Assembly: GCA_023436395.1 (NCBI GenBank)
Contig: JAEZJJ010000090.1
Coordinates: forward strand, 1 to 64,000
Direction of reading: 5' to 3'
DNA: 64,000 bases
DNA from: Bacillota bacterium
GTDB lineage: Bacteria; Bacillota; Clostridia; Lachnospirales; Cellulosilyticaceae
Positions 1 to 8,726 of this stretch are shown here, piece by piece (position 1 is the first letter of the stretch; the number at the start of each line of letters is the position of its first letter). The position numbers were made by a program, and so were the translations under genes. The notes below the pieces were generated by a model. It had not been told where the DNA came from. It did no database searches and was given only the letters and a program-made list of their open reading frames with translations.

Positions 1-124
1 TAGAAGATCTAACAAAATGTGGAAGTCTAATGTTAGAAAAGTTAGAGTTAACCAAAACGGAGCTGTTAAAACTATGAATGTTTGTACACGTTGCTTACGT
101 TCAAACTTAGTAGCACGTGCGTAG
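1..124 (+). CDS. rpmB: 50S ribosomal protein L28 (3' end only)
   Basis: This is the C-terminal 40 codons of ribosomal protein L28, cut off by the left window edge. The reading frame runs from base 2 to a TAG at 122-124. It shows the L28 pattern RRSNK-W, a basic middle and a VCTRCLRS ending that carries the zinc-type cysteine pair of C+ L28 proteins. L28 is a structural component of the large ribosomal subunit. The gene is followed at once by a strong intrinsic terminator and is convergent with the thiN operon. The 5' part and start codon are outside the window. Confidence 0.93.
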   Translation, partial: RRSNKMWKSNVRKVRVNQNGAVKTMNVCTRCLRSNLVARA

Positions 125-143
125 TTATAAGCTTGCTATAAAT

Positions 144-178
144 AAAGCGATTACCATTTGGTAATCGCTTTTATTTTT
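144..178 (+). terminator. Intrinsic terminator of rpmB
   Basis: A perfect 12-bp stem (144-155 with 160-171, AAAGCGATTACC and its complement) encloses a 4-nt loop. It is followed by TATTTTTG. It lies 20 bases after the rpmB stop codon. Confidence 0.9.
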
Positions 179-255
179 GACTTATTCTTAAAATCTATTC
201 TCTGATTTACCTATTATTAAATCACCAGATTGTTTGCATGCATTTATTCTAATGC

Positions 256-289
256 TAAAAACCAAGTCATTACTGCTCTAATAACTTGG
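256..289 (-). terminator. Intrinsic terminator downstream of thiN
   Basis: An 11-bp stem with one mismatch (262-272 with 279-289) is followed on the minus strand by TTTTTAG. It lies just beyond the thiN stop and probably ends the long leftward housekeeping operon. Confidence 0.75.
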
Positions 290-296
290 CTTCATA

Positions 297-929
297 CTAA
301 TCATTTGCCTCGATAACAATAAGAACACCTTTTCTTATGGTAATTTCTGCTTTTTCTTCTATTAGATAATTACTCACTCCTAAGCTGCTTCCCATAGAAA
401 TAGTGGCTTCATTAAGTGAATAAGCTAATCCTTTAGTGGTAACCCCTTCTACATCTCCTGAAAAAGGAATAAGACTTACTAAATCACCTATATTTCCTGT
501 AACGACACACTTTTCATCTATGACACTGACTTTATTATTAGGATTGATCAAATAACCTTTTATCCCTCGTTTTAGCAATTGATAGACTAAATGGACATTG
601 GCAAGGCTATGATCTAATCTACTGCCTAATCCACCATAAATAATCACTTCTTTTGCTCCTAACTGGGCAGCCTTTTGAATGGCAATTTCTGTATCAGTCA
701 CATCCTTCTCTGGATTAAAGCGAAGAATTTCTACTCCTAATGCTTCAAAATAAGCTAGCTCCTCTACTGTACTACTATCAAAATCGCCTACAATTAAATG
801 GGGCTTAATCCCTAAATGTTTCGCATGACACATCCCGTGGTCTGCACAAATGATATAATCATATTGCTCAAGGTTGATGCAAAAACCATAGTCCCCATAT
901 TCTCCATTGGTTAAAATAAGTATCTTCAT
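297..929 (-). CDS. thiN: Thiamine diphosphokinase
   Basis: This enzyme transfers pyrophosphate from ATP to thiamine, giving the cofactor thiamine diphosphate. The start chosen is the ATG giving MKILILTNGEYGDY, four bases after the rpe stop. An upstream in-frame ATG at 995 would lie inside rpe and add a non-homologous 22 residues. The 210-aa product has the family signatures ICADHG near residue 30, the VGDFDS loop, the DVTDTEIA motif and GGLGSRLDH. Together these form the catalytic domain, and a C-terminal beta domain completes the thiamine site. It is the last gene of the prkC-rsgA-rpe-thiN segment, an order common in Firmicutes. The ribosome binding site is weak, so translational coupling to rpe is likely. 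Confidence 0.93.
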   Translation of the reverse strand: MKILILTNGEYGDYGFCINLEQYDYIICADHGMCHAKHLGIKPHLIVGDFDSSTVEELAYFEALGVEILRFNPEKDVTDTEIAIQKAAQLGAKEVIIYGGLGSRLDHSLANVHLVYQLLKRGIKGYLINPNNKVSVIDEKCVVTGNIGDLVSLIPFSGDVEGVTTKGLAYSLNEATISMGSSLGVSNYLIEEKAEITIRKGVLIVIEAND

Positions 930-933
930 AATT

Positions 934-1596
934 TTAGCATCTTTCAAATAATTGAATAAAGGCTTTTGTATTTTCTGTAGCCCCTTTACCAGCAAATACT
1001 GATGAACCTGCTACCAGCACATTGGCCCCTGCCTTGATAATGGCTTCAGCATTATCCATCGTCACACCACCATCTACTTCAATGAGTAATTCCTTGCGAT
1101 TGTGCTTTTCTGCTAGCGCTTTAACGGCCATAATTTTTTCTAGAGAGTAAGGGATAAATTTTTGTCCTCCAAACCCTGGATTGACTGACATAATAAGTAT
1201 TAAGTCTACATCCTCAATAATGGGTTCTAATAAACTTACAGGCGTTCCTGGATTAATAGATACCCCTGCCTTCATTCCTAAATCATGAATGCGCTCAATC
1301 ACCCTATGAATATGATGAGTAGCTTCTAAATGCACTGTGAGTATATCTGCACCTGCCTCTTTAAACTCATCTAAATAACGCTCGGGCTTCTCAATCATTA
1401 AATGCACATCCATTATTCCCTGAATATGAGGTCTAATACCTTTTACAACAGGTACACCCAATGAGATATTAGGCACAAACGCACCATCCATAACATCCAC
1501 ATGAATATAAGTGGCACCTCCTGCCTGCACAGCCTCTATTTCCTTCTGTAAATTAGCAAAATCCGCTGCAAGTATTGAAGGACATAAATGTATCAC
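934..1596 (-). CDS. rpe: Ribulose-phosphate 3-epimerase
   Basis: This TIM-barrel enzyme interconverts ribulose-5-phosphate and xylulose-5-phosphate in the pentose phosphate pathway. The 220-aa length is typical. Visible signatures are the N-terminal CPSILAADFANL, the metal-binding HVDVMDGAFVPN and HLMIEKPERY segments, SVNPGFGGQ and the EVDGG phosphate-binding region. The start ATG lies one base after the rsgA stop, so the two genes are tightly coupled. The thiN start follows four bases after this gene. I see nothing unusual. Confidence 0.97.
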   Translation of the reverse strand: MIHLCPSILAADFANLQKEIEAVQAGGATYIHVDVMDGAFVPNISLGVPVVKGIRPHIQGIMDVHLMIEKPERYLDEFKEAGADILTVHLEATHHIHRVIERIHDLGMKAGVSINPGTPVSLLEPIIEDVDLILIMSVNPGFGGQKFIPYSLEKIMAVKALAEKHNRKELLIEVDGGVTMDNAEAIIKAGANVLVAGSSVFAGKGATENTKAFIQLFERC

Positions 1597-1597
1597 A

Positions 1598-2494
1598 TTA
1601 CCATCTCCTTTTCTCTTTTAGTTGTTTATAATAGGCGCCATAAGCTTCATAGCGTTCCTGGTAGATTTCACCTGCTTCCACAGCCTGTATCACCTTGCAA
1701 CCTGGCTCATGTAAATGGGTACAGCCTCGGAATTTGCAAGTTCCTAAGTAGTTATTAAACTCAGGAAAATAATACTGGAGGTTATCCTCCTCCATTCCTT
1801 CCAATTGTAGAGAGGTAAACCCTGGTGTATCTAATACAAAACCACCTTCAGTAAGAGGGATAAGCTCTACATGCCTTGTGGTATGTTTCCCCCTCTTAAT
1901 CTTATCACTTACTTCACCTGTCTCTAGCTTTAAGTTCTGCTCAATGGTGTTAATCAGTGTAGACTTACCCACCCCTGATGGTCCTGCAAAAACAGTGGTT
2001 TTATCTATTAACTTTGGTAAGAGTTTTTCTGTATTAATCTTCATTTTGGCAGATAAACAAATCACTTCATATCCAATTTTTGTATATCGTTCAACAATAT
2101 TGGCATACATAGCTTCGTTACTTTCATCTATTTTATTAAGGAGTATATAAGGAACGATATTTTCTTTTTCAATGTGCAGCAAAAATCGGTCCAAAAGGTC
2201 AATATGGAGTTCAGGATAACTCACCGAAAAAACAACCATTGCCTGATCTACATTGGCTACTGCTGGCCTAATTAAACTATTTTTTCTCTCTAAAATTTCT
2301 TCAATAGTTCCCTCAGGATAGCGATCATTTGTATTTCCCTCTTGTTTTAGACTAATAAGCACATTATCCCCAATCACGGGGATAATGTTTTTATTTCTAA
2401 ATATACCTCTTGCTTTACATTCATAAATAGTCTGCTTGGCTTCTACATAATAAAAGCCTGCTATACCTTTAATAATCGTACCTTCTAGTCTCAT
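1598..2494 (-). CDS. rsgA: Ribosome small subunit-dependent GTPase A
   Basis: RsgA is a circularly permuted GTPase that helps late 30S subunit maturation. The 298-aa product has an N-terminal OB-fold (about residues 1-70). The permuted G motifs follow: G4 NKIDE near 118, then G1 GPSGVGKST near 170, then G3 DTPG near 222. A C-terminal zinc-binding segment has Cys, Cys, His and Cys in CKFRGCTHLHEPGC. Its start abuts the prkC stop codon directly. Proximity of rsgA to the PASTA kinase and PP2C phosphatase is conserved in Firmicutes, and in Bacillus the homologue is a PrkC substrate. Confidence 0.96.
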   Translation of the reverse strand: MRLEGTIIKGIAGFYYVEAKQTIYECKARGIFRNKNIIPVIGDNVLISLKQEGNTNDRYPEGTIEEILERKNSLIRPAVANVDQAMVVFSVSYPELHIDLLDRFLLHIEKENIVPYILLNKIDESNEAMYANIVERYTKIGYEVICLSAKMKINTEKLLPKLIDKTTVFAGPSGVGKSTLINTIEQNLKLETGEVSDKIKRGKHTTRHVELIPLTEGGFVLDTPGFTSLQLEGMEEDNLQYYFPEFNNYLGTCKFRGCTHLHEPGCKVIQAVEAGEIYQERYEAYGAYYKQLKEKRRW

Positions 2495-4567
2495 TTATTC
2501 TACCTCATCAAAATCGATTTTATCAGTATATTTAACCTCACCATCAAAATATACGGTAATTCTATTGCCTGTTCCTGTTCCACTTAAGGAAATATTAATA
2601 GGGAACTGATTTTTTGTTACAGTTGCATCAAAAACGGTTTGCGTATCATTAAAAACAGCTAACACATGATAACTCTCTTTTTCTGGTATATCACTTGGTA
2701 ATACCAGTGAATAATTATAATTCATTACTGTTGGCGCTGTAGGTTCCACTGATGGCTCAGGACTTGGCTCTACTGATGGTTCAGGTGAAGGAGTAGCTGG
2801 GCCAGAACTTACGGTCACATTAATACTTTGTCCTTCTTCTATTTCAGTACCTGCTGCCAGAGCTTGCATAATAATGATTCCCTCTGGAACTGTATCACTT
2901 GCTTCCATTTTCTGACTGCCTAATGCAAGGTTAAATTGTGCCAAGATAGCCTGAGCTTCTTCTGTGGATTTTCCTTCAATATTAGGTACTCTTGTCATTA
3001 CAATTTTACTTTCTGGGCCTGAACTTACATAAAAGACAATAGGATCTCCTGTTGCCACCTCACTACCACCTACTGGTGTTTGACTAATAATCTTCCCAAG
3101 CTCTATCTTTTCATCTGGTTGTGGTCTAATATCTACAGCACTAATATCTAAGCCTAGTTCTTTAATCTGAGCTAAAGCCTCTCTTTGATCTTGTCCCTTG
3201 AAGTCAGGTAAAGTCACTACTGTATTTTCTGGTGTATCTTCTCCCTGTTGTCCAAGACTTACCTCTACAGTTGAATTTTTCTTAGCTTGTTTACCTGCTG
3301 CTGGCTTCTGGTCAATAACTATACCCTCTTCACTACTTCCTTCTGCAAGCTTAATTTCTAATTTACGCTCCTTAAGGATTCGAGCTGCTTCTTCATAAGA
3401 CTTACCTTGAATACTTGGTACTGCTACCATATTAGCATTTTTACCCAAGGATGGTACCCAGAAGAAAACGGCCAAAGTAACCACTACAACTAATGCTAAA
3501 GTAGCAAAAACACCGCCTACTCCTACTAAAACTTTATACATTTTAGAAACATCTTCATCCTCTTCATCTTCATCACTGAGAAAACCTGTCTGTTCTTCAT
3601 AAATTCCATAATCTGAATTCTCTGAATCAGTCTCACTACCTATTTCTTTGCTGTGTTCCCTTAGAAGTTGGGTATCAGCTGGTGTTAACAGAATAGTATG
3701 TTCACTAAGCGCACTTGTTTTAATTTCATAGTTAGGATTTAGCAAAATGCCTTTCATATCACAAAGCATCTCATCTGCATTTTGATAGCGCTCCAACTGT
3801 CCTTTACTTGTGGCTTTTAAAATAAGATCTTCTAAATTCTTAGGAATAGCTACATTAAATTGAGATGGACGTGGGATTTCCTCATTAATATGTTTAAGTG
3901 CGATAGATATATGTGAATCTGCCTCAAAAGGTAGTTTCTTAGTCGCAAGTTCAAAAAGAACAATACCACAAGAATAAAGATCGCTACTTTCATTCACATA
4001 TTTTCCTTTAGCCTGCTCTGGTGAGAAATAATGCACGGAACCTATAGCATTACCTGTTGCAACAATAGTGGATGAGTCTACAGCTTTGGCGATACCAAAA
4101 TCTGTTACTTTTAAAACCCCCTCATTGGTTAATAATATATTTTGTGGCTTAATATCACGATGGATAATCTTTTTGCTATGGGCATGTTTGAGAGCTGATA
4201 CCATTTGCATACCTAATTCTAAAACTGTTTTAGCTGGAAATGGGCCCTTTTCTGCTATGACTTCTTTCAGTGTTTTACCTTCTACATATTCCATAACAAT
4301 ATAATGTAAATCTTTATCACTTCCTACATCATAAATTCCCACAATATTAGGATGGGAAAGACTTGCTGCTGAAAGTGCTTCTTTTCTAAACTTTGCAACG
4401 AATTGCTCGTCTTCTACAAATTCTTCTCTTAACTCTTTAATGGCAACATAACGTTGTAATCTATTATCTTTTGCTTTATAGACAATAGACATCCCACCTG
4501 CTCCAATTTTTTCAATTACTTCATAACGTTCTCCCAAAAGGGTACCTGGCGTTAACATGTTTTTCAC
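2495..4567 (-). CDS. prkC: PASTA-domain Ser/Thr protein kinase
   Basis: This is a single-pass membrane kinase that senses peptidoglycan fragments or lipid II and phosphorylates cytosolic targets. The kinase domain (about 15-275) has the glycine loop GAGGMS (22-27), Lys44, the catalytic HRDIKPQN (136-143) and DFG (156-158). An acidic juxtamembrane linker (about 310-340) and one membrane helix (344-370) follow. Three extracellular PASTA repeats start near 378, 450 and 523. A PSPEPSVEP-rich linker (591-612) leads to a final 75-residue domain likely to be a beta sandwich. The start overlaps the phosphatase stop by 4 bases (ATGA). The terminal extra domain after the proline linker is beyond the usual PASTA architecture. 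Confidence 0.96.
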   Translation of the reverse strand: MKNMLTPGTLLGERYEVIEKIGAGGMSIVYKAKDNRLQRYVAIKELREEFVEDEQFVAKFRKEALSAASLSHPNIVGIYDVGSDKDLHYIVMEYVEGKTLKEVIAEKGPFPAKTVLELGMQMVSALKHAHSKKIIHRDIKPQNILLTNEGVLKVTDFGIAKAVDSSTIVATGNAIGSVHYFSPEQAKGKYVNESSDLYSCGIVLFELATKKLPFEADSHISIALKHINEEIPRPSQFNVAIPKNLEDLILKATSKGQLERYQNADEMLCDMKGILLNPNYEIKTSALSEHTILLTPADTQLLREHSKEIGSETDSENSDYGIYEEQTGFLSDEDEEDEDVSKMYKVLVGVGGVFATLALVVVVTLAVFFWVPSLGKNANMVAVPSIQGKSYEEAARILKERKLEIKLAEGSSEEGIVIDQKPAAGKQAKKNSTVEVSLGQQGEDTPENTVVTLPDFKGQDQREALAQIKELGLDISAVDIRPQPDEKIELGKIISQTPVGGSEVATGDPIVFYVSSGPESKIVMTRVPNIEGKSTEEAQAILAQFNLALGSQKMEASDTVPEGIIIMQALAAGTEIEEGQSINVTVSSGPATPSPEPSVEPSPEPSVEPTAPTVMNYNYSLVLPSDIPEKESYHVLAVFNDTQTVFDATVTKNQFPINISLSGTGTGNRITVYFDGEVKYTDKIDFDEVE

Positions 4568-5322
4568 CTCTTATTATTCACAATGATTACTGCTATATTA
4601 TCCAATCCACCTTTTAAATTGGCCTTTTCTATGAGTGAATCAACGATTTCTTCTGTTTCTATGCCGCTGCATAGTACACACTCATGAATCTCCTCATTTG
4701 ATAACATTGATGTTAGCCCATCTGAACAAAGCAACATATACTGTACTTTGCTTAAATCATACATGAGCGTATCAATTTTAACTTTTGCATATGTACCAAC
4801 AGCGCGAGTAATAATGTGTCTTTGTGGATGTGCTTTTGTTTCATTTTCAGAAATATAGCCTTGTTCCAGCATTTCCTGTACTAAGGAATGATCTGTCGTT
4901 GCTTGAAAAATACTTTGTTGATTTATTAAATAGAGTCTCGTATCTCCTACATGAGCAAGATACACAATGTCTTCGATAATAGTTGCTACAGTCATTGTTG
5001 TTCCCATACCTGTATAAGATTCATCTTGTTTCGACTTTTCATAAATCATATGATTGGCATTACGAATTCCTAATTTTAATAAAATCAACACATCTTCTCT
5101 TGTCTTAATATCAATATGCTTATGTGCTTCTAAGTACTCACAAAAAGAGGAAATAGCTAATCCACTCGCAATACTTCCTGCTTTATGTCCACCCATTCCA
5201 TCTGCAACAATATATAAGTTTGGCAGAATACCAATAGGTGAATTTGAAACGAAGATGGCATCTTCGTTTCGCACTCTTTTTTTACCAATGTCTACTTTGC
5301 CAATAGCTTGCATGCTATTCAC
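4564..5322 (-). CDS. prpC: PP2C-family protein serine/threonine phosphatase
   Basis: This soluble phosphatase reverses PrkC phosphorylation. The 252-aa product shows the PP2C metal-binding motifs: the RNED motif near the N terminus, VADGMGGH, GDTRLYL and LCSDGLTSML, ending with GGLDNIAVI. It overlaps prkC by 4 bases and the end of rlmN by 8 bases. Such coupling suggests fixed stoichiometry between kinase and phosphatase. The order rlmN-prpC-prkC-rsgA matches that in Bacillus. Confidence 0.96.
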   Translation of the reverse strand: MNSMQAIGKVDIGKKRVRNEDAIFVSNSPIGILPNLYIVADGMGGHKAGSIASGLAISSFCEYLEAHKHIDIKTREDVLILLKLGIRNANHMIYEKSKQDESYTGMGTTMTVATIIEDIVYLAHVGDTRLYLINQQSIFQATTDHSLVQEMLEQGYISENETKAHPQRHIITRAVGTYAKVKIDTLMYDLSKVQYMLLCSDGLTSMLSNEEIHECVLCSGIETEEIVDSLIEKANLKGGLDNIAVIIVNNKR

Positions 5323-6352
5323 CTCGCTTTTTTAGATACCTACGACGTAGTTGTCCACAAGCTGCATCTATATCCGCACCTAATGTTCTACGTAACGTTG
5401 TAGGTACACCATATTGCTCTAATATACCTTTAAACCTTTCAATATTTGTAAGTTTACTGCTTGTATAATTTCTTTCATCTATCTTATTAACAGGAATAAG
5501 ATTAACATGACAAAGCATCCCTTTTAAAAGGGTACCTAAACGTCTTGCATCTTGTTCCCCGTCATTTTCCCCCTCAATTAAAGCATACTCAAAAGTCACA
5601 CGTCTATTTGTTTTCTCAATGAAATAATGACATGCATCTAACACTTCATCTAAACTATATTTTCTCGCAATAGGCATAATAGCTCGACGTTTTTCATCAG
5701 TGGTTGCATGTAAAGAAAGTGCTAGATTAATTTGGAGCTGCTGATTTGCTAAAGTTTTTATTTCTGGTACTAGTCCACAGGTAGATACTGTAATATGGCG
5801 TTGTCCAATATTCTGTCCTGCTGGATGATTAATAAGTTCTATAAACCTTAAGGTAACATTTAGTTCTTCTAAAGGTTCACCACTTCCCATAATGACAATA
5901 TTAGACACACGTTCTCCTGTGTCCTTAGATATAGCATAGATTTGACCTACCATTTCAGCAGACAAGAGATTTCTAACACGTCCTTCTACTGTTGATGCAC
6001 AGAATCTGCATCCCATACGACATCCCACTTGGGAAGAAATACACACAGAATTGCCATGCTTATAACGCATTAAAACACTTTCTATTATATGTGAATCTGA
6101 TAACTCAAACAAGTACTTTATTGTTCCATCTATTTCCGAACAAAGCTTTTCTACAATTCTAAGGGGTCTAATGGGATATTGGGCTTTCAATTTCTCTCTA
6201 AGCTTTACGGGTAAATTTAACATCTCATCATAATCCCATACCATTTTCTTATGAAACCACTCAAAAAGTTGCTTGGCTCTAAATTTACTTTCTCCACATT
6301 CCAATATGATTTCTTCTAATTCTGGAATGGTACAATTTAAAATCTCATTCAT
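5315..6352 (-). CDS. rlmN: Dual-specificity 23S rRNA (A2503-C2)/tRNA (A37-C2) methyltransferase
   Basis: RlmN is a radical SAM methyltransferase that makes 2-methyladenosine in 23S rRNA at A2503 and in some tRNAs. The 345-aa length is standard. The CxxxCxxC iron-sulfur motif is in GCRMGCRFC (near 115), and the GSGEPLEE segment of the SAM site follows. The mechanistic C-terminal cysteine lies in AACGQLRRR (near 333). The N-terminal region has the accessory RNA-binding domain. It starts two bases after the rsmB stop codon and overlaps prpC. Confidence 0.97.
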   Translation of the reverse strand: MNEILNCTIPELEEIILECGESKFRAKQLFEWFHKKMVWDYDEMLNLPVKLREKLKAQYPIRPLRIVEKLCSEIDGTIKYLFELSDSHIIESVLMRYKHGNSVCISSQVGCRMGCRFCASTVEGRVRNLLSAEMVGQIYAISKDTGERVSNIVIMGSGEPLEELNVTLRFIELINHPAGQNIGQRHITVSTCGLVPEIKTLANQQLQINLALSLHATTDEKRRAIMPIARKYSLDEVLDACHYFIEKTNRRVTFEYALIEGENDGEQDARRLGTLLKGMLCHVNLIPVNKIDERNYTSSKLTNIERFKGILEQYGVPTTLRRTLGADIDAACGQLRRRYLKKRGE

Positions 6353-6354
6353 AC

Positions 6355-7692
6355 TTAAACTCCTTTTTTAAAACTTGCTATAAAAAATCCATCTGTATGG
6401 GCCATATGAGGTAGAATTTGAATCATACCCTTTTCTTTAACCGCTTGTTTCAAAGGATTAGGTATAGTATCTACTATATTTTCTAATTCTAAACCTAATG
6501 ACTTAATATAGCTTACCATTCCTTCATTTTCTTCATAAGAAATGGTACAAGTGCTATATAGAAAGCGGCCACCTGGCTTAACATAGCATATCCCTTCTTG
6601 AATTAACCTTTTCTGTAAGGCTACAATTTCTAATAATCCTTCTTTTGACTTATGCCCTCTTATGTCTGGCTTACGCTTCATAATGCCTAGCCCTGAACAA
6701 GGGGCATCTAGAAGAACCTTATCAAAAGCTTCTACAAAATCCGGATTATGGACAGTCCCATCCTGTAGTGTTGGGCTTATAATAGTGATTCCCATGCGCT
6801 CTGCATTTTTAGCAATCAATTCTAATTTATGAGCATGCACATCACAGCTCACAATCTGTCCCTCATTTTTCATAAGTTCAGCCATATGAATAGACTTCCC
6901 ACCAGGTGCACTACACATATCTAAGATTTTATCCCCTTTTTGTGGAGCCATAACATGGGCCACAAGCATAGCGCTTTCATCTTGTACTGTCCATTCTCCA
7001 CGTTTAAAAGAAGGGTAATTTTGAAGGTTTTGAACACCTTTTAGATAGTATGCTTCTTCTAACAAAGCACCTTCTTTAAGCGTTATTCCCTCTGATGCTA
7101 AAGCAGTCTTAAATTGCTCCTCAGTGACTTTTAAAGTGTTATAACGTACACAAACCTCTGCTCTTTCATTAAGCGCTTCACATATGGCCTCTACTTCTTC
7201 TTTTGGATAGACCTTAAGCCAATCTTCAATAATCCATTCTGGAATAGCATAACTAATGCTCATAGCTACTACAGGGTCTTTATCTTTATTTGGATAGTGG
7301 ATTTCTGCTCTTTGACGATCAATATTTCTAAGAAGGCCATTGACAAACCCAGATAGATTGTGAAACTTTCTCTTTTTAGCAATTTTAACAGCTTCATTAA
7401 TAACGGCAGAGGTAGGTACCTTATCTAAATATAACATTTGATAAACACTCATACGCATTACATTCCTAATAAGAGGTTTCATACGATGAACAGGTGTCTT
7501 TGAAAATTGATTGAGGATATAATCTAACTTAATCTGATATTTCAGTGTTCCATAAATTACTTCTGTTACAAACCCTCGATCTTTCTCATCTATTTCACCT
7601 AGTGCACGTTTCAACACTAATTGGGCATAACTCTCTTCTTTCTCAATTTCTATTAATAAATCCACGATATGTTCTCGTGATGTTTTACTCAT
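6355..7692 (-). CDS. rsmB: 16S rRNA (cytosine-967 C5)-methyltransferase
   Basis: RsmB methylates C967 of 16S rRNA. The 445-aa protein has an N-terminal NusB-like RNA-binding domain (about 1-135) and a C-terminal Rossmann methyltransferase. It shows the SAM motif LDMCSAPGGKS near 250 and the two catalytic-cysteine motifs, DAPCSGLG and YSTCTISYEENE. The start has an AGAGAGG site 8 bases upstream. The hairpin array at 7801-8014 lies upstream, so rsmB may be expressed apart from fmt and the metallopeptidase. Confidence 0.96.
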   Translation of the reverse strand: MSKTSREHIVDLLIEIEKEESYAQLVLKRALGEIDEKDRGFVTEVIYGTLKYQIKLDYILNQFSKTPVHRMKPLIRNVMRMSVYQMLYLDKVPTSAVINEAVKIAKKRKFHNLSGFVNGLLRNIDRQRAEIHYPNKDKDPVVAMSISYAIPEWIIEDWLKVYPKEEVEAICEALNERAEVCVRYNTLKVTEEQFKTALASEGITLKEGALLEEAYYLKGVQNLQNYPSFKRGEWTVQDESAMLVAHVMAPQKGDKILDMCSAPGGKSIHMAELMKNEGQIVSCDVHAHKLELIAKNAERMGITIISPTLQDGTVHNPDFVEAFDKVLLDAPCSGLGIMKRKPDIRGHKSKEGLLEIVALQKRLIQEGICYVKPGGRFLYSTCTISYEENEGMVSYIKSLGLELENIVDTIPNPLKQAVKEKGMIQILPHMAHTDGFFIASFKKGV

Positions 7693-7800
7693 AATTTAAA
7701 CCTCTCTTTTTACAAAAGCGTATTCTTTGCTTCGGTCTTTATTTCCAATGCTCCATTACTTAATGTATCACGCATTTTATGATTTAACCACTATTTTTAT

Positions 7801-8014
7801 CAAGAAAGTGGACTAGCGTCCACATTTCTTCCGCTAGGGAACCCTAGGTTCCCTTCGGCGCTGACAAAAAGCGGTCAGCTGAGCACCCTCCTCAATACGA
7901 CAGAGGGGATTCCCCTCTGTACTCCCCGTAGTCTAGGAAAGTAAAAAACACCCTTTCCTAGACTACAAAAAGGAAGTGCGTCCTCTTTCGAGTCCAACAC
8001 TCCCCTTCCTTTTT
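7801..8014. repeat. Array of six consecutive hairpins in the intergenic space
   Basis: The 320-base gap between rsmB and the metallopeptidase gene holds no plausible protein. It contains six back-to-back inverted repeats. The stems are 7802-7813 with 7818-7830 (GTGGAC core), 7837-7843 with 7847-7853 (GGGAACC), 7860-7865 with 7874-7879 (GCTGAC), 7900-7909 with 7911-7920 (perfect 10 bp, CAGAGGGG core), 7928-7941 with 7953-7966 (perfect 14 bp) and 7967-7976 with 8005-8014. The last one overlaps the metallopeptidase stop and could act as its terminator. The block is clearly more GC-rich than its surroundings. It could be a structured RNA, a dispersed palindromic repeat or a nested terminator; I do not recognise a named family. 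Confidence 0.7.
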
Positions 8015-8708
8015 AGTCATTATTATGGTTGCTAATCATAATTAAGCGAATCAAAGACAAAATAGATGCCATTGCAGCTGCTACATAAGTTAAAGCTGCA
8101 GCATCTAATACTTTTTTAGCCCCTTTAAGTTCTTCAGGTGCTAAAATACCACTTGATTCTAATGTTGCTAAAGCTCTTTTAGAAGCATTAAATTCTACAG
8201 GTAATGTTATGATTGCAAAGACTGTTGTAATGGCAAATAGCCCTATCCCAAGGTCTACTAAGAAAGGCATACTTCCAAAGAATAATCCTATAAATATAAG
8301 CGGCATTGACACACGACTAGCAAAACTAGTCACTGGATAAATGGCATGTCTAAATCGTAAAAATGCATAATGATTTGCATCTTGAATAGCATGCCCTGCT
8401 TCATGAGCCGCTACACCTAGTGCTGCAATGGAATCCACACCATAAACCGTTTCTGATAATGCTAAAGTTTTATTCAGCGGATTATAAAAATCCGTCATCG
8501 AACCTCTTACTGGCTGAATAGGAATATCAATATGATTGATAGCTAAAATACGCCTTGCTGCCTCTTCTCCCGTATATCCAGAAAGTGTTTTCTTACGTGA
8601 GTAGATATTAAAGGTACTTTGTACCTTAAAACTTGCATAAAGAGGGATAACCATCATTGCTAAAGTAATTAAAAGTATTTCATTACTCCAACCATAACCA
8701 TAGAGCAT
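8013..8708 (-). CDS. Zinc metallopeptidase, YugP-like membrane family
   Basis: This is a membrane-associated zinc peptidase of the YugP/DUF2268-like neutral peptidase group; its substrate is unknown. The product has an N-terminal membrane helix, the HEAGH zinc motif in VAAHEAGHAIQ, and three or more C-terminal hydrophobic helices. The length (about 231 aa) fits the family. I chose the ATG giving MLYGYGWSNE because AAGGAG lies 8 bases upstream; a GTG three codons earlier is the alternative. It sits in the def-fmt-peptidase-rsmB order common in Clostridia. Its stop codon lies within the last stem of the downstream hairpin array. Confidence 0.9.
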   Translation of the reverse strand: MLYGYGWSNEILLITLAMMVIPLYASFKVQSTFNIYSRKKTLSGYTGEEAARRILAINHIDIPIQPVRGSMTDFYNPLNKTLALSETVYGVDSIAALGVAAHEAGHAIQDANHYAFLRFRHAIYPVTSFASRVSMPLIFIGLFFGSMPFLVDLGIGLFAITTVFAIITLPVEFNASKRALATLESSGILAPEELKGAKKVLDAAALTYVAAAMASILSLIRLIMISNHNND

Positions 8709-8726
8709 ACACTTCACTCCTTAACT

